Positions 9,836 to 19,038 of a stretch of 64,000 bases of DNA are shown here, in pieces. Made by a program: the position numbers and the translations under genes. Within the stretch, counting starts at the first letter, position 1, and every line of letters starts with the position of its first letter. Origin of the DNA: Phascolarctos cinereus. Its lineage: Eukaryota; Chordata; Mammalia; Diprotodontia; Phascolarctidae. The notes beneath the pieces are model-generated. The model was not told the DNA's origin. It did not search any database and saw only the letters and a list, made by a program, of their open reading frames with translations. Location: NCBI RefSeq assembly GCF_002099425.1, contig NW_018343985.1, positions 3,381,501 to 3,445,500 on the forward strand. The letters run 5' to 3'.

Positions 9836-10434
9836 TTTTTTATTTCTTTGTTCCTTTTATAGTTAGCCCATGCTTATTTATTTCCTACAGTTTAAATTAA
9901 AATTTAAAAGCAACTACAACAATGAAAATTAGGAAAAAACCCATAAGCACTCATTAATGGAGACTAATAACAGAACAATGACTCATCACACCTTTTACAA
10001 TCCATTTAAAGTTACAGGCATTTTGTAGAACCACTAGACATATTTCACTTTCTCATCTGGCCTGTAATCAAAAGTATAGATGTATGGGCAAATGACTTTG
10101 TTATGGATGTAGCTTTCTTATTTCTTTCAGCTACTGCATCTTTGAGGTGTTAATGAGTATTTTCTAAGTAAGGGTATAGTTGGAGGAAGCATCTCCCACT
10201 GGGTGGACTGTGAACAGTAACTCAGGCATGCCTGACTTCTGAAGCTCCTTAGGGGGCCACCAGGAATGGAAGAGTCTATTTCTCAAGATCATAACTTGGA
10301 AGCAGCTTTTGGCAGAATTCCCTTAGGGATGTATGATTGAGGTGCCCTTTTTCTTCATTACAGACTCAGATAATTCCTAATTGCTTCCTTTTGGCTATCA
10401 GGAGTCATTGAATTCTGAAGATTTCTTTACATAT
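9836..10434. other. Unique-looking DNA, no gene recognised
   Basis: No repeat family or convincing reading frame is visible. Confidence 0.45.
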
Positions 10435-10735
10435 ATTATATCATTTGATCAACATAGCAACCCTGAAAGGTTTATTTATTTTTCAGGTATGGGGTGGGGG
10501 ATGTGACTGGAGTATAATTGTATAACTATTGCAAATTTCTGGTGTGGAAATTTCCTCTACTAATTCAGATCTGCAACAGTTCTCCAACATACAGTTTTAG
10601 GAAGTTGTATAAGTCTCTGAAATATTAAGTGACTTGCCCGTGATCACACATCCAGAATATATAAGAAGCAAGGCTTGAACATGGATGTTTCAGGCTCCAA
10701 TGCTAATTGTCTATTCATCAATAGCTCTTATGGGT
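10435..10735 (-). mobile_element. MIR-like SINE, minus strand, possibly two pieces
   Basis: The left block 'atcatttgatcaacatagca' and the right block 'taagtgacttgcccgtgatc … ttgaacatgg' are antisense MIR parts. They are separated by about 130 bases that do not fit MIR, which suggests an internal insertion. Confidence 0.55.
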
Positions 10736-10910
10736 ATATTATCAATCCTTCTTATATATGGATAAACTGAGGCTCAGGAAGATTAAAAGCATCTTGGTCA
10801 ATAAGTAGAGATTTTATGCAAATGACTCAAACAATTGAGTCAGAGGTAGGCTATGAGACTAGATCTCCTGAGTTAGTAGTGTTTGTCCCCATGCCATACT
10901 ATCTCTAGCA
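10736..10910 (-). mobile_element. MIR-like SINE, minus strand
   Basis: The antisense MIR middle is seen at 'ggataaactgaggctcagga', with 'gagactagatctcctga' to its right. Strongly diverged. Confidence 0.5.
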
Positions 10911-11269
10911 GGTCCTGAACACATTGGAAATGTTGAAATAATGTTGGCAGCCATCTCTCACATCCTGGGAGTACCCAGGATAGTAATTTCTTTGTTTCTT
11001 ACATGTATATACTCTTTTGGACCTCATCATGCCTTCCTATGCTGGGTGTACTTATTCTCCTCTTCCCCACCCCTGATAGATGATGAAAATTCATCATCTA
11101 TTGACTTCACGGTAAATTTTTCATCAAATAGCATTACTGTTTGTAATACATATTTAAATATTGCATTAAATTGATTGAGGTTAATAATCAGAGACTGATT
11201 TGGAAGGGCACTTTAAGGTTGTGATCATTCATATTCCCAACCCATCACCCATCCCCACATTCCAGCCTC
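10911..11269. other. No gene recognised
   Basis: A 77-codon plus-strand frame (10941-11174) is hydrophobic but has no family resemblance, so I treat it as chance. Confidence 0.4.
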
Positions 11270-11415
11270 TTTTTATGTGTTGTCTTCCTCCATTAGATTG
11301 TGAGCTCCTTGGGAGCAGGTACTCTACTTTGCCTTTCCTTGTATCCAGCTCTAAATGAATGGCTTAGAATGGTAAGGGAGTGTTTAATAAATGCTTATTA
11401 ACTGATTAACTGAGT
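11270..11415 (+). mobile_element. L2 LINE 3' end
   Basis: The sense L2 tail is clear: 'gattgtgagctccttgggag', 'ctttgccttt', 'tgtatccagc', 'ttaataaatgcttattaact'. Confidence 0.8.
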
Positions 11416-11444
11416 TGGAATATTTTATTTTAATTCAAATATTC

Positions 11445-11575
11445 ATTTTTCCATGAATCTGGGCAAATCATCATACCTCTGTGGTCTTTGGTTTTCTTAT
11501 CTGTGAAATGAGGGAGTTGAACTAGTTGCCTCCTAAGTTTCTTTAAAGCTCTAAATTCTATGAGACTATGACCTA
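11445..11575 (+). mobile_element. MIR-like SINE fragment
   Basis: It contains 'ctgggcaaatcatcatacct' and 'ttatctgtgaaatgaggga', then 'gttgcctcctaagtttcttt'. This is the right half of a MIR in marsupial form. Confidence 0.6.
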
Positions 11576-11720
11576 GGGATATCCCCTTAGTGCTCTACCT
11601 ATAAATATCCTATTGCTAATCAGTCAGTAACTCCAGAACTCACATAACCACAAATATTTTCATATTTTTAACTCCTAGGTTCCTGACCGTATCAAGTTAT
11701 GTAGGAGCTAAACATGCACT

Positions 11721-11758
<38 letters not shown>

Positions 11759-12819
11759 CTTAGAGAAATAAAGTTGGAGGTTGCTGCTGAGAGCTAGGGG
11801 CATTTGAGGCAACAGAAAATCCCTGTTTGTGTCATTTCCTCCCTGTACCCAGAATGATTTTAAGTTAGACATCTCTGGAGCAACTGAAACCTCTCAAGCC
11901 ACCAAGGTCCCATTAAGCAACTTACTTTGTAGTCTCAGCTGTAAAGCCTTGCCATTTAGACTAAACTCCTTTTACTAAACCAAGTCCTTTGAGGTTAGAG
12001 TTGATACATTATTTTGACAACTTTGAGAAAACTCTTCATGTGGTGTGCTGGAGTATTGAGCTCATGCTTTCATTCTCTACTGGCTAGAGAACTATATATC
12101 TTGACAATAGAGCATAGAGAATGAAAGGAAGAATTTAATCCCAAATGGAGTAAGAAACTCAGAAAATTGTACCAATGTGCAATGGAGTCCTGTAACTTTA
12201 TTAATGTTGACAAAAACTCAAATAACAAAAATATGACAAATACTTCTTCCCTACCTTGTTAAGGAAAGGTTTTGAATGCCACCATCCTGGAAGAGCTGCA
12301 GTAAAGGGATAACCAAAAAACAATGGAGAAGTGCATGGTGGGCATGAGTAGGTTGCAACACATGACCAGTGCAATGCTTAGGAGACTTTCTATAAAGGAA
12401 ATCATCGTACAAATATACGACTGAACAACAGATCAGTTAGAAATTGAATACTTATTCAACACCTACGATGTGCCAGGACCTAAGGATCATGAAAGGATCT
12501 CTTAATCACACTTCTTCAATCTGAACCTTCCCTCATTTCTCAGGCCATCACAGACACCAGCCTTATTTTTGCCATAGTTTTTATTACTACTTTGTCTTGG
12601 CAGCAAAAGCACCATTTCTCCCCCCTCCAACTGCTTTGTATAATGTAAAGGACCCAAATAGAGCCCTTGCATCCTACAGCTGACTGGGATGTATTTAAGT
12701 AAGCTTAATGGAATGAAGAGCCCCTAGCATCATCTAAACTTTGTCTCCTAATACCCAATTGATAATAAATATGTGGTACTTGTATCAGGCTTTCCCCAAT
12801 TATTCCGTCACAAGGAAAT
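11576..12819. other. Mostly unique DNA with a (CA)n tract and a short L2 piece
   Basis: No gene is visible. The CA microsatellite is at 11721-11756. A short antisense L2 tail ('cacctacgatgtgccagga') lies near 12450-12480. Confidence 0.5.
11721..11756. repeat. (CA)n microsatellite
   Basis: About 18 uninterrupted CA units. Confidence 0.97.
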
Positions 12820-12958
12820 TGTTGTCCTTGTTCAGTAGTTTAAGTTGTGTCCAACTGTTCATGACTCCATTTGGGTTTTACTTGGCTAAGATACTGGAGC
12901 AGTTTGCCATTTCCTTCTATAGCTCATTTTCAGATGAGAAAACTGAGGCAAACAAGGC
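12820..12958 (-). mobile_element. Long marsupial tRNA-SINE, 3' half, minus strand
   Basis: The antisense reads 'gtgtccaactgttcatgact', 'ctaagatactggagcagttt', 'gccatttccttc' and 'gatgagaaaactgaggcaaa'. The tRNA-like half is missing and a TC tract follows at once. Confidence 0.85.
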
Positions 12959-12959
12959 T

Positions 12960-12995
12960 TACCTCTGTCTCTGTCTCTCTCTCTGTCTCTCCCTG

Positions 12996-13030
<35 letters not shown>

Positions 13031-13056
13031 TTCTCTCTCTCTCTCTTTCTCAAATT
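12960..13056. repeat. (TC)n-rich tract
   Basis: Pyrimidine-only tract of mixed TC and TCTG units between a SINE and an L1 fragment. Its open frames in all phases are low complexity, not genes. Confidence 0.95.
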
Positions 13057-13580
13057 CTGTGAGCTTTGTGCCTCCTTTTCCATTTGGTGAATTCCACTTT
13101 CTAAGGAGCTGTTTTCTTCAGTGGATTTTTGTACATTTTTTCCTTTTTTTTTTTTTTGCATTTTCTTTATCAAGCCATTGACTCTTTTTTTCATGATTAT
13201 TTTGCATCACTCCAATTTATTTTCCCAATTTTTTTCTCTCTCTCTTATTGGATTTTAAAATTATTTTTGAGTTCTTTCAAGAGTTCTTTTTTGGGCCTGG
13301 GGCAAATTCACATTTTTTTTTTGAGTGTTTACATGCTGGTGTTTTGATGTTGTTTTCCTTGTCTGAGTTTGTGTTTTGATCTTCTCTGTCACCACAGCAA
13401 CTTTCCATGTTCTTCTCTGTCACCATAGCAACTTTCCATGGTCAGGTTCTTTTTGTTTGTTTGTTTTGCTCGTTTTCCAGCTTACTTTATGAATTTTTAA
13501 GTTGGGCTCTGCTCCTGGGGTTGAGAAAGAACTATCCCAAGCTTCCTATTCTGGAGCCATGGTTGGCCTGCTGTTCTGCA
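13057..13580 (-). mobile_element. L1 / half-L1 5' end fragment (ORF1 start and 5' UTR)
   Basis: The antisense of the ORF1 coiled coil is seen in 'gtgcctccttttccatttgg' and 'ctgttttcttcagtgg'. Next come 'tggggcaaattcac' and the ORF1 N-terminal region 'gttttgatcttctctgtcac'. Past 13480 it looks like 5' UTR. It is broken and older than the type B element. Confidence 0.6.
13380..13440. repeat. Direct repeat of about 30 bp inside the L1 fragment
   Basis: Two nearly identical 30-bp copies (13380-13409 and 13411-13440, one mismatch) sit 31 bases apart over the ORF1 N-terminal region. The 31-base step is not a multiple of three, so the duplication shifts the frame. Confidence 0.9.
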
Positions 13581-13584
13581 TGTG

Positions 13585-13672
13585 TATATGCATACATACA
13601 TACACCCATCATATACCCACTATATATGTATATGTCTGTATTGTGTATACATGCATACATACATACATACAC
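13585..13672. repeat. TACA/CATA-rich microsatellite region
   Basis: Interrupted ATAC units flank a short TATA stretch and abut the next SINE at its tail side, consistent with an expanded SINE tail. Confidence 0.85.
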
Positions 13673-13908
13673 ACACATTAAATTGTGTCTAACTCTTTAT
13701 GACTGAATTTGGGATTATCTTGGCAAATATACTGGAGTGGCTTGCCAATTCTTTCTCCAGCTCATTTTACAGATGAGGAAACTGAGGTCAACAGGGTTAA
13801 GTGAGTTGACCAGCATCTCACAGCTATAAGTGTCTGAGGCTGGATTTCAACTCAGGTCTTCCTGACTCCAGTATGAGCACTTTATCCACTGTGCCACCTA
13901 GGTGCCCC
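13673..13908 (-). mobile_element. Long marsupial tRNA-SINE, full length, minus strand
   Basis: The antisense runs complete from 'gtgtctaactctttatgact' through 'tatactggagtggcttgcca', 'cagatgaggaaactgag' and 'cagctataagtgtctgag' to 'ccactgtgccacctaggtgc', the tRNA-like head. It is flanked by two microsatellites. Confidence 0.92.
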
Positions 13909-13912
13909 ATGC

Positions 13913-14034
13913 AGATATAGATATAGACATAGATATAGATATAGATATAGATAGATATAGATATAGATATAGATATAGATATAGATATAGATATAGATAT
14001 AGAGATATAGATATAGATATAGATAGATATATCT
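13913..14034. repeat. (GATATA)n microsatellite
   Basis: A tract of about 120 bp of six-base GATATA units with four-base GATA interruptions. It starts at the head side of the SINE, so it is not the SINE's own A-tail. Confidence 0.95.
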
Positions 14035-14439
14035 GCAAGTACTATTTGAATTTCTTCAAACACTAGAAATGACACAGATAAAATAATACTGCTTCCTAAA
14101 GAAAACAACTTTGTTCCATTATGGTTCTTAATAGAAATCCTTAATATATTTCTTTTGGTATCTATATTTTTCTGTTGATCTTGGGAAAATTTCAGAATAA
14201 AGTACCTTTAGTTTTGGAAAATAGAAGAGAATGTTACTCATAATATCACAGCAATAACCTTGCCTGCAATTATATGTGGTTATTTGGAACACTGACTTTC
14301 TTTAAACTGTGGAACAAACGTCTTACCTTCTAGTGTTCTACGGATAGCTTATCATCTGTTTTTTATGGTTTCAGGCTAAACCTTTAATCAATAACAGTAT
14401 TCATTATACTATGTATTCCAGAATTACATTAAATTGATA
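14035..14439. other. No gene recognised
   Basis: AT-rich DNA with no recognised repeat or frame. Confidence 0.45.
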
Positions 14440-15075
14440 AAAGACTCATAACCTTTTTTAGTTGGAAGGTCACATTAATGTCTTGGTCATCTACCCCTTA
14501 TCCTTCTGAAAACTAAAATCAGCTCTATATCTGTATGACAGATGATCATACCTTCTGATTGAATATTTATAATAACAAGGAGATCACCATCTCACAAGGC
14601 AGCCTGTCCTATTTTTAGAACAACTCTAATTGTTACATTCCTTCCATATTGAGCTAAAATTTTCTTCTTTGTTAGTCAAAATTGCAGAATGTCAGACATC
14701 AAAAGGAGATCTGGAAGCATTTAGTTCAACCCTTTCATTTAACTGATGAGGAAATTAAGGCCTAGAGAAGTTAAATAAGTTGCCAAAGATCTAACAGGTG
14801 CTAATTAACAGAGCAAGGGTTTGAACCCAGATTACCTGACTCCAAATCCATTACTTTTCTCAATATACAAGATTGCCTCATCTGTCTAACAGAACTTAAC
14901 TGTTAGAAGACTGCTATAATTATCCCCTCTTTGCCTCATCTGCCATACAAGTTTACTCTATTAGAAACTTAACATACTCAGCTGCTTTAACTGTTCCTCA
15001 TGTGACATGATTTTCAGACTCATTATTATTTCAGTAATCATCTAGAGACGTGCTATACTTTTTCAGTGTTTTCCT
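14440..15075 (+). mobile_element. CR1/L3 LINE 3' remnant, split by a MIR-like SINE
   Basis: The left part (14440-14680) has 'gttggaaggtcacattaatg', 'cacaaggcagcctgtcct' and 'acaactctaattgtta'. The right part (14886-15075) has 'cagctgctttaactgttcct', 'catgtgacatgattttcaga' and 'cagtgttttccttaaa'. Together they follow the CR1/L3 3' region known from birds and mammals ('…ggttggaagggacct … cctcataggacatg … tgtccttctt'). Very old. Confidence 0.6.
14690..14885 (-). mobile_element. MIR-like SINE, minus strand, inside CR1/L3
   Basis: It contains 'tcatttaactgatgaggaaa', 'ttgaacccagattacctgac' and 'ccaaatccattacttttctc'. The CR1/L3 blocks on both sides show it landed inside that element. Confidence 0.65.
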
Positions 15076-15104
15076 TAAATAATAGTATCTAATAATAAAA
15101 GCAG

Positions 15105-15360
15105 AAATAACAATAACAACAAAAATAACATTTATAAATAGCGCTTTAAGGCTTACAAAGTGCTTTACCATCATCTCAATTTATGCTCATAAAAACCCTA
15201 TGAGGTAGGTCCTATTATTATCCTCATTTTACAGATAAGGAAACTGAGAAAGACAGTGCTAAGGTTGCTCGAGGCCACATAACTAGAAGTTGTTTGAAGG
15301 TAGATTTGATCTCCCATCATCTTGACTTCAGGTTCATCATTCTGTCCACTGTACTGTCCC
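15105..15360 (-). mobile_element. MIR-like SINE, near full length, minus strand
   Basis: A clear antisense MIR: 'ggcttacaaagtgctttacc', 'atgaggtaggtcctattatt', 'cattttacagataaggaaac', and a head near 'gtccactgtactgtcccc'. Confidence 0.8.
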
Positions 15361-15474
15361 CAATGTGGCTAAAGAAGGACCTGACGCTTCTGATGTGACA
15401 AGAGGGAGTATAGGGACCACAGAACACAGAACATACAACACAGGAAAGGAATGACAGGCCATCTGATCCTACAC

Positions 15475-15640
15475 TGATTTTGCAGATAATAGTACTGAGC
15501 TGGAGGGACCTCAGAGTGCATATAATATAAGAACTCGATTTTATAGATGATAAAACTGGAACTTAGAGAGACAATCTGACATATAAGTAGTAAGTGGCAG
15601 GGCAGGTTTACAGCTCAGGTCATACCACCTTCATTGCTCC
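15475..15640 (-). mobile_element. MIR-like SINE fragment, minus strand
   Basis: Parts are 'gagctggagggacctcagag', 'tttatagatgataaaactgg' and 'agtagtaagtggcagggcag'. Strongly diverged. Confidence 0.5.
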
Positions 15641-16326
15641 TGTTTGAATGTTGCTGAATGCAGGTGAAGTAAATGATAAAATTGTACTGATTGGATCCAC
15701 TCCAAAATTATGTTATCATCTTAACTGGGTCCTCATTATGGCAAGAATATTCTGTTTCCTTCATAACCGACTTGCCATCCTACTCTACATAGTAGCTCTT
15801 CTAAATATTCTCTTATCTCTTCAACCTTCCCATAGCATTCCCCCTCCCCTCTCAGCCAAAGATCTCCTATCATTGTTTGCTGAAAAATTGAGGCCATTCA
15901 CCTAGAGACGTTTTGCCATCCCCCTTGTCTCATCTTTTAGATATCTTCACCTACTACTTCCTCTGGCTCTTCTCCTTGACAAAGTCAACCTTTCCAGATG
16001 CCAACTGATCACATCTCTGTCATGTTCTCCTGGAGACTGCTTCAGTATCTTTTTATCTATTTATTTTTTTATCTGACACATAAAAACATTCCCATATATT
16101 TCCTGTACTAAAAACAAACAAAAACAAACAAAACCCTATTACATTTTATTGTACCATCCCCACCAGCTATAAGCCTATAGCACTCCTCTCTTTCATTGCT
16201 AAACTCTGAGAAAACAACTTGATACTTTATTTAGTTTTATTCTCTTCTAAACCTTGAATATTATCCAAGTGATTCTGTTCTTGTCAAATTTACCAATGAT
16301 CTCTATGAAGTCTAATGGCCTTTTTT

Positions 16327-16500
16327 TGCTTTCCAAAATAGTTGTATTAATTCATAGATCCTTTGACAATAGATTAATATCTTCCCAGAATACTTCCAAT
16401 ATCAACTGTTTCTATCTTTTGCCATTTAAAATACTTATTTATTTCTAGTTTTCAACATTCACTTCCATAAGATTTTGGAGTTCCAAATTTTCTCCCTATA
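16327..16500 (-). mobile_element. L1-machinery insertion: half-L1 tail plus an L1 ORF2-like piece
   Basis: A perfect 13-bp duplication, AATGGCCTTTTTT, flanks it (16314-16326 and 16501-16513). Read on the minus strand it starts inside a half-L1 type A tail (16433-16500). It then continues into about 100 bases that resemble L1 ORF2 near 22690-22780, before an A-run. The order tail, then ORF2-like piece, then A-run is reversed relative to a normal L1, which suggests 3' transduction of flanking sequence. Confidence 0.65.
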
Positions 16501-16544
16501 AATGGCCTTTTTTCAATCCTGATTCTTATGACCTCTTCTATAAC

Positions 16545-16797
16545 AACAACAACAACAACAATTATAACAATATGCCAGGCACCTTAGATTTATTATCTCA
16601 TTTGACCCTCACAAAAACCCTGAGCGTTAGGGGTGATTATTTTCTCCATTTTACAGATGAGGAAATGGAGGTGAACAGAGGTAAAGAAAGAGATTTGCCC
16701 AGTGTCACAAAGTATGTGTCTGAGGTCAGATCTGAACTCAGGACACTCTAACTCCTAACACCCTGCACTCTATCCAATGTGTTACCTAGATGATCCC
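16545..16797 (-). mobile_element. MIR-like SINE, minus strand, inside L2
   Basis: An (AAC)n start is followed by 'tatgccaggcaccttagatt', 'cattttacagatgaggaaat' and 'tctgaactcaggacactcta', with a head near 'tatccaatgtgttacctaga'. L2 resumes right after it. Confidence 0.75.
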
Positions 16798-17346
16798 CCT
16801 GCAGCATTTAACATTGTTGATCCCCTTCTCCTCTCTAAATTTCTGTGGCACTTCCGAATTATCTTCCAATCTCTCTGACATCTCCTTTTCACCACTTTTG
16901 CTGATTCTCCATTTATGTCATACACACTAATTACAGGAGTCCCATATACCCCCTTCAGTCATGGTCCTGGGACCTCTTTTCAATTTACTCTATACTCTCT
17001 CATTTGTTTTTCTCATTAGCTTCCATGGGCTTAAATATTATCTCTTTGAAGATGATTTCCTGACCTATATATTTAATCTCTCTCCTGAGCAATAGTCATG
17101 CCTCATCAACTGCCTTTTGAATATTTCAAGCTGGGTGTCCTGTATGCATCTGGAACTCAATGAGTCTGAAATAGGACTTGCTAGCTTTATCTCATATATC
17201 ATCCCCTCCTGATAACTTCCTGTAACTATCAAGAGTATCACTTTCCTCCCAAGAACTTAGGCTGGCAATCTCAGTGGCATTTGTGACTCCTTACTCTCAC
17301 TGTGCCCACATATCCCAGTGTTTTGCCAAATCTTGTTACTTTTTTT

Positions 17347-17972
17347 TTAGAAATTTATTTATTTTCAGTTTTCAATATTTGCTTCCAAAAGATTTTGAGT
17401 TCCAAATTTTCACACCATCTCACCCCTCCCCACACCCTAAGGTGGCATGCATTCTGAATACCCCTTCCCCTAGTCTGCCCTCTCTTCTCTCTCTCCCCTA
17501 TCTCTCTTTTATCCCCTTTTATTTTCCTGCAGGGCAGGATAGACTTCTGTACCCCATTTCCTGTATTTCTTATTTCCCAATTGCGTGTGAAAACATTTTT
17601 TTAAACATATGTTTTTAAAACTTTAGGTTTCAAATTTTCTCCCTTCCTCCCTCCCCACCCACCCTCACTGAAAAGGCAAGCAACTCAATATAGGTTGCAC
17701 ATACTATGCAAAACACGTCCACAGTAGACATGTTGTGAAAAACTAACTGTATTTCCCTTAAATCCTATCCTGCCCTCCCATTTATTCTATTCTTTCTTTT
17801 GACCCTGTCCCTCCTCAGAAGTATTTGCTTCTGATTACCCCCTTTCTCAATCTGCCCTCCTCTCTATCATCCCCCTGCTCTCTTATCCCCTTCTCCCCCT
17901 ATTTTCCCATAGGGTAAGACAGATTTTCTTATCCAATTGAATGTGTGTGTTATTCCCTCCTTAAGCAAAATC
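17347..17972 (-). mobile_element. Half-L1 type A, 5'-truncated copy inside L2
   Basis: The antisense of the last 630 or so bases of the type A element: 'cagttttcaatatttgcttc', 'ggtggcatgcattctgaata', 'actatgcaaaacacgtccac' and 'tctgattaccccctttctca'. Flanked by an 18-bp perfect duplication, AAATCTTGTTACTTTTTT (17328-17345 and 17973-17990). It carries the same inter-ORF-to-3' UTR junction (about 17695-17750) as the two long type A copies. Confidence 0.88.
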
Positions 17973-18095
17973 AAATCTTGTTACTTTTTTCCTTCACAGC
18001 ATTTCTCATATGTGTGCTCTTCTCTTCAACATAGCTGCAACACTAACTGAGACCTTCATTGTCTCCTCCCTCGACCATTCCAATAGCCTTGGTAG

Positions 18096-18285
18096 TTCAT
18101 GAGAGGAAAACATGAAGGATAAAATAATTATTTTCATAGCTATGGAAGTGACATTTCTAGTGGTGAGCCACTGAAGCTTATCACTATGCTTTTACCTGTA
18201 TGATAAAATCTAGTTCATTAGGACATCATTTATTTGCAATTTGTGAGATCTTAGATGGAGAACTAGAGTTTACCTTTGTACTTTA
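18096..18285. other. No gene recognised
   Basis: A short spacer between the L2 and the type B element, with no repeat recognised. Confidence 0.4.
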
Positions 18286-19038
18286 TATATGTCAATTTCT
18301 TTTTTTAAAATTTCTTTTATTAATTTCTTTTGATTTATCAACAATCACTTCCATATGCTTTTGAGTTTAAAATTTTTCTCCCCCTTCCTCCCCACCACCC
18401 TCCCAAGACAATGCACAATTTGATATATGCTATACATTTACATTCATATTAAACATAGTTTCACATTAGTGAAGTTGTAAGTGCAAATTCTCACTAGTGT
18501 TTTGCTTTTGACCATCGCCTCCCTCAGTCCTTCCCTCCCTTTCCCTTTTCTTCCCCTTTAGCCTTACTACTTCTTCCCTCCCTTCTATTCCCCTATCCCT
18601 TTTCTTTCTTTTCCTTCCTACTGCCTGTAGGGCAAGTTAGATATCTATACCTAACTGACCAGTTTATTCCCTTCTTGAGCCAAATCTGATGAAAGTAAGG
18701 TTCAAACAATGTTCACCCCCCTCACTTCTTTCCCTCTGCTGTAATAGGATTTTGTGTCTTTTCCTGTAATGTAATTTGCCCTTGTCTGCCTCCTCCTTTC
18801 TCAGTACCTGTTCTAAGATCAGACTAATCCACTTACTTGGATCCATTTAACCCACTTGATTAGATTTTTTCTATCATTACATCAAAGTCAACTAATATCC
18901 ACCCCCTTTATGTATACTCCTTTAATGTGTAATAACAATACAGTTCTCAAGAGATGCAAGAGTCACATTCCCTTGTAGGGATGTAAAGTGTCCACCCTTA
19001 TTAACAGTATATTGTATCTTTCTGTCCCATTTACCTTT

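Larger units (their letters stand above)
15840..18095 (+). mobile_element. Old L2 LINE holding three younger insertions
   Basis: Sense L2 blocks appear in order: 'ttaccaatgatctctatgaa' and 'tctaatggcc' before 16320; 'caatcctgattcttatgacc' at 16515; 'gcagcatttaacattgttga' at 16800; 'ttccatgggcttaaatatta' at 17020; and 'ctcagtggcatttgtgact' near 17270. L2 ends with 'cattccaatagcctt' near 18080. It is cut by insertions at 16327-16500, 16545-16797 and 17347-17972. No coding frame survives. The left limit is uncertain. Confidence 0.75.

Noticed and set aside
13673-13908. tRNA genes within SINE heads
   Set aside because: The heads keep tRNA-like promoter parts but not a foldable cloverleaf with acceptor stem; they are SINEs.
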